64,000 nt of DNA from DASZHJ01 sp035581425 (GTDB taxonomy: Bacteria > Pseudomonadota > Alphaproteobacteria > ATCC43930 > CGMCC-115725), in contig DATJVP010000090.1 in assembly GCA_035581425.1 (NCBI GenBank), positions 38,059-102,058 of the forward strand, read 5' to 3'. A model generated the notes under the pieces. It did no database searches. It was given only the letters and a program-made list of their open reading frames with translations, and was not told where the DNA came from. Of the stretch, positions 42,508-50,927 are shown piece after piece (the first letter of the stretch is position 1; each line of letters starts with the position of its first letter). The position numbers and the translations under genes were made by a program.

Positions 42508-43668
42508 ATGGATTTCGCGCTTACGGCCGAGCAGACACAATTCCAGGACTCCGTGCGGCGCTTCGCCATCCGGACACTCGCCGAGGCCGCGCTGGAGCGC
42601 GCTCATTCCGAGGGATTTCCGTGGGATGTCGCCGAGCGCATGGCCGAGCAAGGGCTCCTCGGCATCACCATTCCCGAGAGCGACGGCGGCCAGGGCGGGA
42701 CGCTCATGGACGCGGTAATCGCGATCCAGGAGGTGGCGCAGGTCTGCCCCCGCAGCGCCGACGCGATCCAGGCCGGCAATTTCGGCCCGATCCGGACCTT
42801 CGCGGAATATGCGAACGCGGAACAGAAGGCGCGCTTTCTCCCCTCGCTGCTCGCGGGCAAGGCTGTGATCGCCGTCGGGATGAGCGAGCCCGAGGCCGGT
42901 TCCGCCGTCACCGACCTCAAGACCACCGCGACGCGCGATGGGGACGGGTTCCGCATCGACGGAACCAAAGTTTTCACGAGCAACAGCCCCGAAGCCAATG
43001 TCTTCCTCGTCTACGTTCGCTTCGGCCCCGGCGTCGAGGGGATCGGCTCGGTGCTCGTGGAGCGCGGCACGCCCGGATTCAGCTTCGGCCGCCCCACGCG
43101 CTTCGTCGGTGGCGATTCCTGGCAGCAGCTCTATTTCGAGAATTGCCGGATCGGACGCGAGAACCTCCTGCTCGGCCCCGGCGGTTTCAAGAAACAGATC
43201 CGGGGCTTCAACGCGGAACGGCTCGGCAATGCTTCGCGCGCGCTGGCGGTCGGGCGTCTCGCCTTCGAGATCGCGCGAAAGCACGCGACAGAGCGCATCC
43301 AATTTGGCCGCCCGCTCTGCGAGTTTCAGGGTATCCAATGGAAGTTCGCGGAGGTCGCGATGGAGCTCGAGGCGGCGCAGCTCCTGCTCTACCGCGCTGC
43401 GGTCAACGCCGACAAAGGTCTGCCCTCGGCGTATGAGACCTCGCTCGCCAAGGCCTATTGCAATCAGGCGGGCTTCCGCGCCGCGAACGAGGCGATGCAG
43501 GTGCTGGGCGGCCTCGGCTACACCGAGGAGAGCCTCGTCGAATATTGCCTGCGCCGCACGCGCGGCTGGATGATCGCGGGCGGCTCGGTCGAGATAATGA
43601 AGAACCGCATCGCGGAGTTCGTTTTCGACCGTCGCTTTCCGCAAAAGCCGCGTCGTGCCGCCGACTAG
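42508..43668 (+). CDS. Acyl-CoA dehydrogenase
   Basis: 386 residues from ATG 42508. FAD-dependent alpha,beta-desaturation of an acyl-CoA. Seen: GITIPESDGGQGG, the flavin loop MSEPEAGSAVTDLKTTATRD, FTSNSPEAN, ERIQFGRPLCEFQGIQWKFA and MQVLGGLGYTEESLVEYCLR. The C-terminal region reads MIAGGSVEIMKN where medium-chain enzymes have YEGTAQI, so the usual catalytic Glu is a Gly; some families place the base elsewhere. It overlaps the next gene by 14 bp. Confidence 0.94.
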   Translation: MDFALTAEQTQFQDSVRRFAIRTLAEAALERAHSEGFPWDVAERMAEQGLLGITIPESDGGQGGTLMDAVIAIQEVAQVCPRSADAIQAGNFGPIRTFAEYANAEQKARFLPSLLAGKAVIAVGMSEPEAGSAVTDLKTTATRDGDGFRIDGTKVFTSNSPEANVFLVYVRFGPGVEGIGSVLVERGTPGFSFGRPTRFVGGDSWQQLYFENCRIGRENLLLGPGGFKKQIRGFNAERLGNASRALAVGRLAFEIARKHATERIQFGRPLCEFQGIQWKFAEVAMELEAAQLLLYRAAVNADKGLPSAYETSLAKAYCNQAGFRAANEAMQVLGGLGYTEESLVEYCLRRTRGWMIAGGSVEIMKNRIAEFVFDRRFPQKPRRAAD

Positions 43669-45754
43669 TGCAGGAGGCGCGCTTGCGCAGGCGCTGTTCC
43701 GGCCGCGCGCGGTGGCGCTCGTCGGTGTCTCCGACGACGCCGGCCGCACCGCCGGGCGCCCGCTGCATTTCCTGAGGAAGCACGGTTTCGCGGGGCCGAT
43801 CTATCCGATCAATCCCAATCGCGAGAGCGTACAGGGCGAGCGCGCCTACAAGAGCCTCGCCGAGACCCCTGGCCCGGTCGATCACGCCTACATCCTCGTG
43901 AACACACCGCTCGTAGAGGCAGCGGTCGCGGATTGCGCGGCTGCGGGCGTCCGCGCCGCGACGATCCTCGCAAGCGGCTTCGCCGAGGCGGGGCCAGAGG
44001 GGTTGGCGCTGCAGCGCCGTCTCCTGGAGATTGCGCGCGGCTCGGGTCTCCGGCTCGTCGGCCCCAACAGCCTCGGCGTCGTCGACACGCACACGCCGCT
44101 GGCGCTGACGGCCAACGCTGCCTTCGCGGCAGAGAGATTGCTCGCGGGTCGCCTCGCCGTGCTCTCGCAGAGCGGCAGCCAGATCGGCACCTTCGTCTCG
44201 CGGGGCGCGCCTCGGGGCATCGGTTTCTCGAAGCTCGTTTCGGTCGGCAATGAGGCCGATCTCTCCGTAGGCGAGATCGGCGCGGCGCTCACCGACGACC
44301 CCGAAACCGATGCTTTCCTGCTCTTCCTCGAGACCATCCGCGAGCGCGAGCATTTCATCCGCTTCGCGGCCCTCGCGAACGCCGCAGGGAAGCCGATCAT
44401 CGCCTATCGGCTCGGACTCTCGGATGTCGGGCGCGAGCTCGCGGTCTCCCACACCGGCGCCATGGTCGGCTCCGATGCCGCGGTCGACGCCTTCCTGCGC
44501 CGGCTCGGCATCCTGCGCGTCGATCATCTGGAGACGGTGCTGGAGGCACCGGCGTTGGCGATCGGCCGGAAGCCGCCGGAGACCGCTCGGCGCAGCGTCG
44601 GCGTCATCACCACTACGGGAGGCGGCGCCGCCATGGTCGCGGATCGCCTGGGGCTGCGGAGCGTCGAGGTCACGCCGCCCAGTGCCGAGACCTACAGGAG
44701 GCTCAAGGCTGCGAAGGCGCCGGCGCTCCCGGGGCGCATGATCGATATGACGCTCGCGGGAGCTCGTCCCGACCTTATGCTCGCCGCGCTCGATATCCTG
44801 ATCGAGGCGCCGGAGTTCGATCTCGTGCTGGCGGTGGTGGGGTCCTCGGCGCAGTTTCACGGCGAGCTCGCGGTAAAGCCCATCATCGACCGCGCGCACT
44901 CGAGAAAGCCAATCGCGGTTTTCCTCGTGCCGCATGCAGAGGTGAGCCTGCGCGCCCTCGCCGATAGCGGTGTCGCGGGTTTCCGCACGCCTGAGGCCTG
45001 TGCTGACGCGATTGCCGCCTATTTCGGTTGGCACAGGGCGCCGCCCGCCGAGCCGATCTCCGATGCAGCGCTCGACACCGCCATAGCCGCGCTCTCCGCC
45101 ACATCCGGCGCCCTCCTCGACGAGCGTCAATCCCTCGCCCTCTTCGAGGCCCTCGGCATCTCCGCCGCACCTTGCGAAGTCGTCGATCCCGAGCGGTTGC
45201 CACCGCTGCCCTTCGCGTTTCCGGTCGTCGCCAAGGTGCTTTCCGCAGACATCACGCACAAGACCGATGCCGGCGGCGTGGCGCTGGGGATCGGCTCTCG
45301 CGAGGAGCTCTCGGCGCGGTCGCGCGCGATGCTCGCGAGCGTCCGCGCGAAGCACCCCGATGCCTCGATCTCGGGCGTCCTCGTGCAGCCGATGGAGCGC
45401 GGGCTCGGCGAGGTCCTTCTCGGCTATCGCAGCGACCCCCAGGTCGGGCCGGTCGTCACCGTCGGCATGGGCGGAACGCTCGCCGAGATCTATCGCGATT
45501 TCTCCGTTCGGCTCGCGCCGGTCTCGGTCGCGGAGGCCGAGGAGATGCTGAGCGAGGTCCGCGGATTCGCGACCCTCCGCGGCTATCGCGGGGCGCCCGC
45601 CGGCGATCTCACGGCGCTCGCCCGCGCGGTGGCGCAGCTCTCCCAGCTGGCGGCGCTGCCGGGAAGCCCCGTGCTCGAGGCGGAGATCAATCCGCTGATC
45701 GTCAAGACCACGAGTGTGGTCGCCGTCGACGGCGTGGTCCGCCTCGCCCGCTGA
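43655..45754 (+). CDS. ADP-forming acyl-CoA synthetase (acetate--CoA ligase family)
   Basis: 699 residues from GTG 43655. It joins the alpha- and beta-type subunits in one chain: CoA-binding domain (ALVGVSDDAGRTAGRPLHF), succinyl-CoA-ligase-like domain with phospho-His H266 in AVSHTGAMVGSDAAVDAF, and a C-terminal ATP-grasp domain (VVAKVLSADITHKTDAGGVA). It activates a carboxylate to its CoA ester with ATP and CoA, giving ADP. The coupling to an acyl-CoA dehydrogenase suggests activation followed by desaturation. The stop lies in a 16-bp palindrome shared with the ureohydrolase. Confidence 0.94.
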   Translation: MPPTSAGGALAQALFRPRAVALVGVSDDAGRTAGRPLHFLRKHGFAGPIYPINPNRESVQGERAYKSLAETPGPVDHAYILVNTPLVEAAVADCAAAGVRAATILASGFAEAGPEGLALQRRLLEIARGSGLRLVGPNSLGVVDTHTPLALTANAAFAAERLLAGRLAVLSQSGSQIGTFVSRGAPRGIGFSKLVSVGNEADLSVGEIGAALTDDPETDAFLLFLETIREREHFIRFAALANAAGKPIIAYRLGLSDVGRELAVSHTGAMVGSDAAVDAFLRRLGILRVDHLETVLEAPALAIGRKPPETARRSVGVITTTGGGAAMVADRLGLRSVEVTPPSAETYRRLKAAKAPALPGRMIDMTLAGARPDLMLAALDILIEAPEFDLVLAVVGSSAQFHGELAVKPIIDRAHSRKPIAVFLVPHAEVSLRALADSGVAGFRTPEACADAIAAYFGWHRAPPAEPISDAALDTAIAALSATSGALLDERQSLALFEALGISAAPCEVVDPERLPPLPFAFPVVAKVLSADITHKTDAGGVALGIGSREELSARSRAMLASVRAKHPDASISGVLVQPMERGLGEVLLGYRSDPQVGPVVTVGMGGTLAEIYRDFSVRLAPVSVAEAEEMLSEVRGFATLRGYRGAPAGDLTALARAVAQLSQLAALPGSPVLEAEINPLIVKTTSVVAVDGVVRLAR

Positions 45755-45764
45755 GCGCTCAGCG
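45749..45764. other. 16-bp perfect palindrome holding both stops of a convergent pair
   Basis: CGCTGAGCGCTCAGCG. It contains the TGA of the acyl-CoA synthetase (45752-45754) and the TCA, i.e. TGA, of the ureohydrolase (45759-45761). It has no T-tract. It may end or stabilise both mRNAs. Confidence 0.6.
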
Positions 45765-46700
45765 CGCGAGCCCGAGCTTTCGGCAGAGCAGGATTAGGCT
45801 TTCGTAGATTACATAGGCCGCGAGATGCGCGGTCATGCCCTGGACGTCATGCGGCGGACTCACGGTGTTGACGTCGACAGCCACGATGTCGAGACCGGAG
45901 AGGCCACGGAGGAAGTCGAGGCCCTCGCGCGAGGTGAAGCCGCCCCAGCTCGGCGTCGCCACGCCCGGCGCGCAGGAGGGGTCGAAGACGTCCATGTCGA
46001 AGCAGAGATAGACCGGCCTCCCTTTCAATCGCTCCTGCAGCTCCGCGAGCACGTCCGCGGGGCCGCGCTCGAAAACCTCGCGCATGGTGATGACGTTGTA
46101 GCCGAGCGAGCGCGTGAAGCGGTAGGCGCCTTGCACGTAGGTCGGGCCGCGGACGCCGATGTGATAGGAGAGCGACGCCACGACGAGCTGTTCCTCGGCG
46201 GCATGCGTGAATTGCGTTGCCGCCGTGTACTTGTCGTTGGGATCGTAGGGATAGCTGTCGGTGTGCGCGTCGATGTGCACGGCGACGAGGCCGGGATACC
46301 GGCGCGCCGCCGCCCGCAGCAGCGGCACCGAGATGCTGCCGTCGCCACCCATCGTGACGGGGATGACGCCGGCCTCATGGATGCGCGAGGCGGCGGCCTC
46401 GATCCGCTCGAAGGCGTCGAGGATGCGGCTCGGCGTGAGCGAGACGTTCCCGCGATCGACGAGCCCGAGGCGCTCCACGGGATCGAAATCCGCGAGATCG
46501 GAATGATAGGGCCGCACCAGAACGGACTGCTCGCGGATCGACTGCGGCCCTTGGCGCGAGCCGATGCGATGGCGATGCGTACCGCAATCGAAGGGCACAC
46601 CGAGCACCGCCGCCTTCGCCCTCGAGAGATCGAAGGTGTGGGGCGCGCCCATGAAGGTCAGGGGCTTGATGTGTAGCTGCTCGTCGGTGAAGTCTGTCAT
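45759..46700 (-). CDS. Ureohydrolase (arginase/agmatinase family) with altered first metal motif
   Basis: 313 residues. Ureohydrolases hydrolyse guanidino or amidino compounds with a Mn2 centre. Conserved: HIDAHTDSYP (D144, H146, D148) and CFDMDVFDPS (D235, D237). The first motif, normally GGDHS, reads GGDGS, so the His ligand of one metal is Gly121 (codon GGC). The enzyme may have a changed metal site or be a non-catalytic partner. Its ATG overlaps the stop of the upstream deacetylase-fold gene by 4 nt. Agmatine, guanidinobutyrate, guanidine and formimino compounds are all possible substrates. Confidence 0.9.
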   Translation of the reverse strand: MTDFTDEQLHIKPLTFMGAPHTFDLSRAKAAVLGVPFDCGTHRHRIGSRQGPQSIREQSVLVRPYHSDLADFDPVERLGLVDRGNVSLTPSRILDAFERIEAAASRIHEAGVIPVTMGGDGSISVPLLRAAARRYPGLVAVHIDAHTDSYPYDPNDKYTAATQFTHAAEEQLVVASLSYHIGVRGPTYVQGAYRFTRSLGYNVITMREVFERGPADVLAELQERLKGRPVYLCFDMDVFDPSCAPGVATPSWGGFTSREGLDFLRGLSGLDIVAVDVNTVSPPHDVQGMTAHLAAYVIYESLILLCRKLGLAR

Positions 46701-47653
46701 CGCCCACTCTCACCTTTCTCTGCGTAGCGCGGTCCCTCGCGCAGATACCACGCCGCGATCTCGCCCGCGGTCGCCTGCCAGACGTCGCAGTATGAGACGA
46801 TGCGCTTCAGCGCCTCGTCGAGATAGCGGATGCGGTGGGCCATGCCGATGAGCCAGGGGTGAAGGCTCAAGCCGAAGATGCGGCCCGATATGGCGCCCTC
46901 CTCATGCAAGGTCTCGAAGGCCTCCGCGACGATCTTCGGATAGGCCGCCATGGCGAGCCTCCGCAGCAGCAGGAGTTGCACATCGTCCCATTCCGCGTGG
47001 TTGGGGATCGAGATGAAGGGTTTTCCCACGGTCATACGATAGGGTTGGTCGTCGTTCGGCCAATCCATGACGTAATCGAGCCCCGCTGCCGCCAGCAGGA
47101 CCGGCGTACGCGCGGATTCGCCGTAGTCCTGGCCGAGCCAGCCCGTGGGCCGCGTGCCGACAGCGCGGGTCACCGCGTCGATCGAATGCGAAATGAAGGC
47201 GCGCTCCTCGCTCTCGCTCATGCGGCTCGTGATCATTCGCGTGGCGTGGCTGCCATGCGCCGCGAATTCGTAGCCGCGGCGCTTCAGCTCTTCGACGAGA
47301 AAGGGGTAGCGCTCCAGCGCCGAGGAGCTCGCTGCAACCGTAACCTTCAGCCCGTAGCGGTCCAGCACCTCCAGCACCCGGAAGATGCCGACGCGGTTGC
47401 CGTAATCGCGCTGGGTCCAGCTCCGGTAGTCCGGGAAATAGCTCCCGAACTCGCCGCTGAAGCGGGGATCGCGGAAGGCGCCCTCGGGTGGGTCAAGTTC
47501 CCAATACTCGAGATGCAGAAGCACCCAGAACGCAAGCCGTGCCCCGTTCGGCCACTGGAGCTTCGGCCGGCTCGGAAGCGGCCAGAAGGGATGGTGCGGA
47601 TGATCCATCCCGGGTTCGAGCACCTCGCCCGTGGGCGGGAATTTCTTCTCCAT
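46697..47653 (-). CDS. Polysaccharide-deacetylase-fold protein, copy 1 (PuuE/imidase-like)
   Basis: 318 residues from ATG 47653. NodB-type barrel with RLAFWVLLHLEYWELDPP, GNRVGIFRVLEVLDRYGLK and EFAAHGSHATRMITSRMSES. True deacetylases carry H-x3-H after the barrel start; here HGSHA does not match, as in metal-poor PuuE allantoinase or cyclic-imidase types. The C-terminus ends with QATAGEIAAWYLREG. It is a clear paralogue of the next gene upstream, with a 1-bp gap between them, and overlaps the ureohydrolase by 4 nt, giving a three-gene operon. Confidence 0.9.
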   Translation of the reverse strand: MEKKFPPTGEVLEPGMDHPHHPFWPLPSRPKLQWPNGARLAFWVLLHLEYWELDPPEGAFRDPRFSGEFGSYFPDYRSWTQRDYGNRVGIFRVLEVLDRYGLKVTVAASSSALERYPFLVEELKRRGYEFAAHGSHATRMITSRMSESEERAFISHSIDAVTRAVGTRPTGWLGQDYGESARTPVLLAAAGLDYVMDWPNDDQPYRMTVGKPFISIPNHAEWDDVQLLLLRRLAMAAYPKIVAEAFETLHEEGAISGRIFGLSLHPWLIGMAHRIRYLDEALKRIVSYCDVWQATAGEIAAWYLREGPRYAEKGESGR

Positions 47654-47654
47654 C

Positions 47655-48554
47655 TCAGGCCTCCGCGCCCAAATGCTCGCGATAGGCCGGGAGCGCGTTG
47701 GCGATGTACCAATCCGCGATCTCTTCGCCGGTCGCCTTCCAGACGCCCTCATGCGAGAGGATGTATTTGAGCGCTCGGTCGAGATGCTTCGCGCGGTGCG
47801 GCGCCGTGATCATGTAGGGATGGAGCGCCAGGCACATGACGCGACCCTGCGTCGCGCCTTCGCGCCAGACCGTGTCGAAGTGGTCGACGATCATCTGCGC
47901 GAATTCCTCGGCCTCGATCGGCCAGCGATAGATCACGGCGTCGTTGAGATCCATCGAATAGGGGACGGAGACCAGCGTCCCCTTGCGCACCTTGATCGGC
48001 GTCGGCTGGTCGTCGTGATAGAAGTCCGAGATGTATCGGATGCCCGCCTCCGCGACGAGATCAGGCGTGTTGAGTGTGTGCGATATCGCCGGCGAGAACC
48101 AACCCGCGAGCTTCCGTCCCGTCGTGCGCTCATAGATCGCCATCGCCTCCGCGATCTGCCCGCGCTCCTCCTCCTCGCTGAGGCCCCAGTGATAGCGCGT
48201 GTTGACGACGCCGTGGCTCAGGATCGACCAGCGCCGCGCCTCGATCGCCTCGCGGATCTCGGGATAGCGCTCGTAGACGGAGAGGCTCAGCGACACGGTG
48301 CAGCGGATTTCGTGCTTGTCCATGATCTCGAACATGCGCCAGAGGCCCACGCGATTGCCGTAGTCGCGCGTGCCATAGCCGAGCACGTCGGGATAGGGCG
48401 AGCGCGGCCAGGGGTTCCTCACGCGCACGAAGGATGGGAGATATTCGTAATGCTCGATGTTGGGAACGACCCAGAGCGCAACGCGCGCGCCGCCGGGCCA
48501 GACGATCCGCGGACGCGCCACGATCGGCGAATAGCCGTAGCGATAGGGCTCCAT
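47655..48554 (-). CDS. Polysaccharide-deacetylase-fold protein, copy 2 (PuuE/imidase-like)
   Basis: 299 residues; first gene of the ureohydrolase operon. It matches copy 1 throughout: RVALWVVPNIEHYEYLPSF, YGNRVGLWRMFEIMDKHEI, WSILSHGVVNTRYHWGLSEE, and a shared end, WKATGEEIADWYIANALP. The HGVVN segment lacks the second His of the deacetylase metal motif. Such proteins hydrolyse C-N bonds of cyclic imides or allantoin rather than sugars in known cases, which fits the ureohydrolase partner. It has no signal peptide, so it acts in the cytoplasm. Confidence 0.9.
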   Translation of the reverse strand: MEPYRYGYSPIVARPRIVWPGGARVALWVVPNIEHYEYLPSFVRVRNPWPRSPYPDVLGYGTRDYGNRVGLWRMFEIMDKHEIRCTVSLSLSVYERYPEIREAIEARRWSILSHGVVNTRYHWGLSEEEERGQIAEAMAIYERTTGRKLAGWFSPAISHTLNTPDLVAEAGIRYISDFYHDDQPTPIKVRKGTLVSVPYSMDLNDAVIYRWPIEAEEFAQMIVDHFDTVWREGATQGRVMCLALHPYMITAPHRAKHLDRALKYILSHEGVWKATGEEIADWYIANALPAYREHLGAEA

Positions 48555-48670
48555 GGTTCCCTCCCTCTCGCGGGCATCATATCGGAGGTCCGTCCGGAGC
48601 CAAGTGGCGCCCCTCCTCGACCGCGCGCGGACGTGCTTTAATACTGCGCCATCGCCGTCGGGAGGCCGTC

Positions 48671-49009
48671 ATGACGTCGTCAGCAACTCCGAGTAAGCGG
48701 TCATACGAGGTCGCGTGTTACGAGACCTGGGCGGAGACATCGGAGCTGCGCATGGTCGTGCTGACGCTCGCGGCGGGACAAGAGGTGCCCTGGCATTGGC
48801 ACAGCAATGTCAGCGACACCTTCTTCTGCATGCAGGGGCCCATGGTGATCGAGACGCGCGCGCCGCGTGAGGTCATCGAGCTCAAACCCGGCGAAACGCA
48901 CGTCGTCCCGTCGAAGCGCGCGCACCGCGTCACCGGCAAGGACATGGGTCCCTGCAAGTTCGGTGTTCTCCAGGGGATCGGCCGCTACGATTTCAATCCC
49001 GTGGGCTGA
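48671..49009 (+). CDS. Small cupin protein
   Basis: 112 residues from ATG 48671 with GGGAGG 6 nt upstream. Cupin motif 1 is PWHWHSNVSDTFFCMQGPM with two His and a Glu-less arrangement; motif 2 is PGETHVVPSKRAHRV with one His. It probably binds one metal. It is divergent from the deacetylase-fold operon and convergent with the D-threonine-aldolase-like gene, so it may be co-regulated with one of them. Role unknown; small cupins act as isomerases, dioxygenases or sensors. Confidence 0.85.
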   Translation: MTSSATPSKRSYEVACYETWAETSELRMVVLTLAAGQEVPWHWHSNVSDTFFCMQGPMVIETRAPREVIELKPGETHVVPSKRAHRVTGKDMGPCKFGVLQGIGRYDFNPVG

Positions 49010-49022
49010 GGCTCAGTGAGAT

Positions 49023-50324
49023 TCAGAAGAAGGTCCGCACCGCACCCGTGACGGTATAGGCGTCGTCGACGAGCCAGAGCACCTGCCACTTGTCGAAGGT
49101 GGTGCAGGGATGCGAAACGCCAAAGGAGACCATATCGCCGACGCGAAGCGCGCTATCCGCGGGTATCGTCACATGCGCGTGCTGATCGTTGAGGCCGGTG
49201 ACGGTGTGACCGGGGCCGAGCGGCTGCGGCGTGGCATTCGCGCCCGGCCGGTACCAGAGCTCCGGCACCGGCATGTCCGCGTCCGAGGAGATGTCGCGGC
49301 GGCCCACCGTGCAGATCGCTTTCGTCGGCTCCGGCCGCGACTGCACATAGGCCCAGACTTCGAGCGCCGGGCGCAGACCGTCACCGAGCTTCCGCAGCTC
49401 CGGCCTTCTCTCCTGGAGCTCCGCGAAGAAGCGACGATACATCGCGGAATCATGCGTGAGGTAGCAGCCGCTCCGCGTCAGCACGATCGTCTCGCGTCCG
49501 AGCTTCTCGGCCGAGAAGCGCTCGACGACGAGATCGTAGAACGCCGATCCCCCCGCGGAGAGGACGATTGGACCGGGCGCAAAGAGGTTCTCGTGAAGAC
49601 AGGCCTCGGCGATGCGCGCGAGGAAATCGAGGAAGGCCCGCACCCGCGCCGCTGCCTCCTCCGAGGTCTTGCCCTGGATGAGCCCCTCGAATCCCTCGAC
49701 ACCCCGGAGCCGCAGCGCGGATCCGGTTGCAGCCGCCGCGCGCGCGACTTCAAGGGCACCCGCGAGGTCGCGACAGCCGGTGCGGCCGCCCATGGTCCCA
49801 CCCTCGAGGAGCAGATTGACGGGCGCCTTGAGGGTACGGCCCCGCGCGGCCTCCGCGAGTTGCTTGACGCCCGCGACACTGTCGACGAGGCAATAGAACT
49901 CGAAGGTCTCGTCCGCAGCGAGCTCGTCGAGGATATAGCGCATCGCCTGGCGCCCCACGAGCTGATTGGCCAGCACGACGCGGTCAATACCAACCGAGCG
50001 GCAGACCTGCACCTGCTGCACGGTCGCGACGGTCATCGCCCACGCACCGTGCTCGAGCTGACGGCGGAAGAGCGCCGGGCTCATGGTGGTCTTGCCGTGG
50101 GGAGCGATCGCGGCTCCCGACAGTCCTAGGAAGGATTGCATCCAGCGATCATTGTGATCGACCGCGGAGGCCTTGAGCACCGCTGCCGGCAGCGGCAAAT
50201 CTTCCCGCAGAAGGTTCCAGCGTCGGGCGCCGGCCTCGCGCAGCTTGAAGGGCGCGATCCCGCCAGGGACGCCCTTGACGAGTCCGCTCAAGAGAAAATC
50301 GTCGGGGTCGATGCGGTCGGACAT
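49023..50324 (-). CDS. D-threonine aldolase / D-serine dehydratase-like PLP enzyme (amino acid deaminase)
   Basis: 433 residues. An alanine-racemase-like barrel with PLP Lys K78 in IAPHGKTTMSP, then a C-terminal beta domain with NDQHAHVTIP and SHPCTTFDKWQV, where His and Cys ligands bind a metal in the DSD1/DTA family. It cleaves or deaminates D-amino acids with a 3-hydroxyl, or deaminates related compounds. Length is nearer the amino acid deaminase subgroup than the roughly 380-residue D-threonine aldolases. It has its own 136-bp upstream region. Confidence 0.88.
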   Translation of the reverse strand: MSDRIDPDDFLLSGLVKGVPGGIAPFKLREAGARRWNLLREDLPLPAAVLKASAVDHNDRWMQSFLGLSGAAIAPHGKTTMSPALFRRQLEHGAWAMTVATVQQVQVCRSVGIDRVVLANQLVGRQAMRYILDELAADETFEFYCLVDSVAGVKQLAEAARGRTLKAPVNLLLEGGTMGGRTGCRDLAGALEVARAAAATGSALRLRGVEGFEGLIQGKTSEEAAARVRAFLDFLARIAEACLHENLFAPGPIVLSAGGSAFYDLVVERFSAEKLGRETIVLTRSGCYLTHDSAMYRRFFAELQERRPELRKLGDGLRPALEVWAYVQSRPEPTKAICTVGRRDISSDADMPVPELWYRPGANATPQPLGPGHTVTGLNDQHAHVTIPADSALRVGDMVSFGVSHPCTTFDKWQVLWLVDDAYTVTGAVRTFF

Positions 50325-50460
50325 GAGCGCGCTCCCAGGGCCAAAGCGCTAGCCTCCGCCGCCGCCGCGCGAGCGGTCAAGCCTCCCGCGTCCGGCGGCT
50401 CGCATACCGGGCGGCGACGACCTATATCTCTTTGCTGGAGCCGGACACCCCGGAGGCCCC

Positions 50461-50838
50461 ATGCGCATCCCCCCGCTGATCGTACTCGTCGCCCTCGTGG
50501 GGTTTGCCATCGGGGGAACCGCTCGCGCCGAGGGTCCAGCCAGCGACAATTCCACGATCCCCGGCACTGTGAGTGGTGCGGGTGCCGCGGAGGGTCAGGA
50601 GAAGGTCCTCCCTACGCCGGTGCCGGACGTCCCGAAGGTGAAGCCGGGGGTTTATCCCTATAACCAGCCGCCAAGCCCTCCCAACCCCACGACCTCCGCC
50701 CCAGCCGCGACCGGGAAATTCTCGCCACCCGGCAACCAGGGGCCAGTCACCGGATACGGCGCCGGAGGAATGGGGACGGTGCCGGGCTCCCCAGCTAATC
50801 CGCCCTATAGCTTCGGCGGCACTGGCCGGCCGCGCTGA
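50461..50838 (+). CDS. Small exported Pro/Gly-rich protein of unknown function
   Basis: 125 residues. Signal peptide PPLIVLVALVGFAIGGTARA; the mature part is low-complexity and rich in Pro, Gly, Ser and Ala (PTPVPDVPKVKPGV, NQPPSPPNPTTSAPA, GYGAGGMGTVPGSP). No known domain. A ribosome site CCGGAGG precedes the ATG by 4 nt, and codon use fits the genome, so it is likely a real gene. It is probably a disordered periplasmic or wall-associated protein. Confidence 0.7.
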   Translation: MRIPPLIVLVALVGFAIGGTARAEGPASDNSTIPGTVSGAGAAEGQEKVLPTPVPDVPKVKPGVYPYNQPPSPPNPTTSAPAATGKFSPPGNQGPVTGYGAGGMGTVPGSPANPPYSFGGTGRPR

Positions 50839-50927
50839 GCCTAACGCGGCATTAACCAGTCGGAACGGACAATCCCCGCGGGCGCCGGTGTCGCTTCCGG
50901 CGCGTATATCGTAGGGAGGATCGAGGC

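Noticed and set aside
43403..45355. A 650-codon minus-strand frame
   Set aside because: It is antisense to the acyl-CoA dehydrogenase and acyl-CoA synthetase genes, both complete and well supported.
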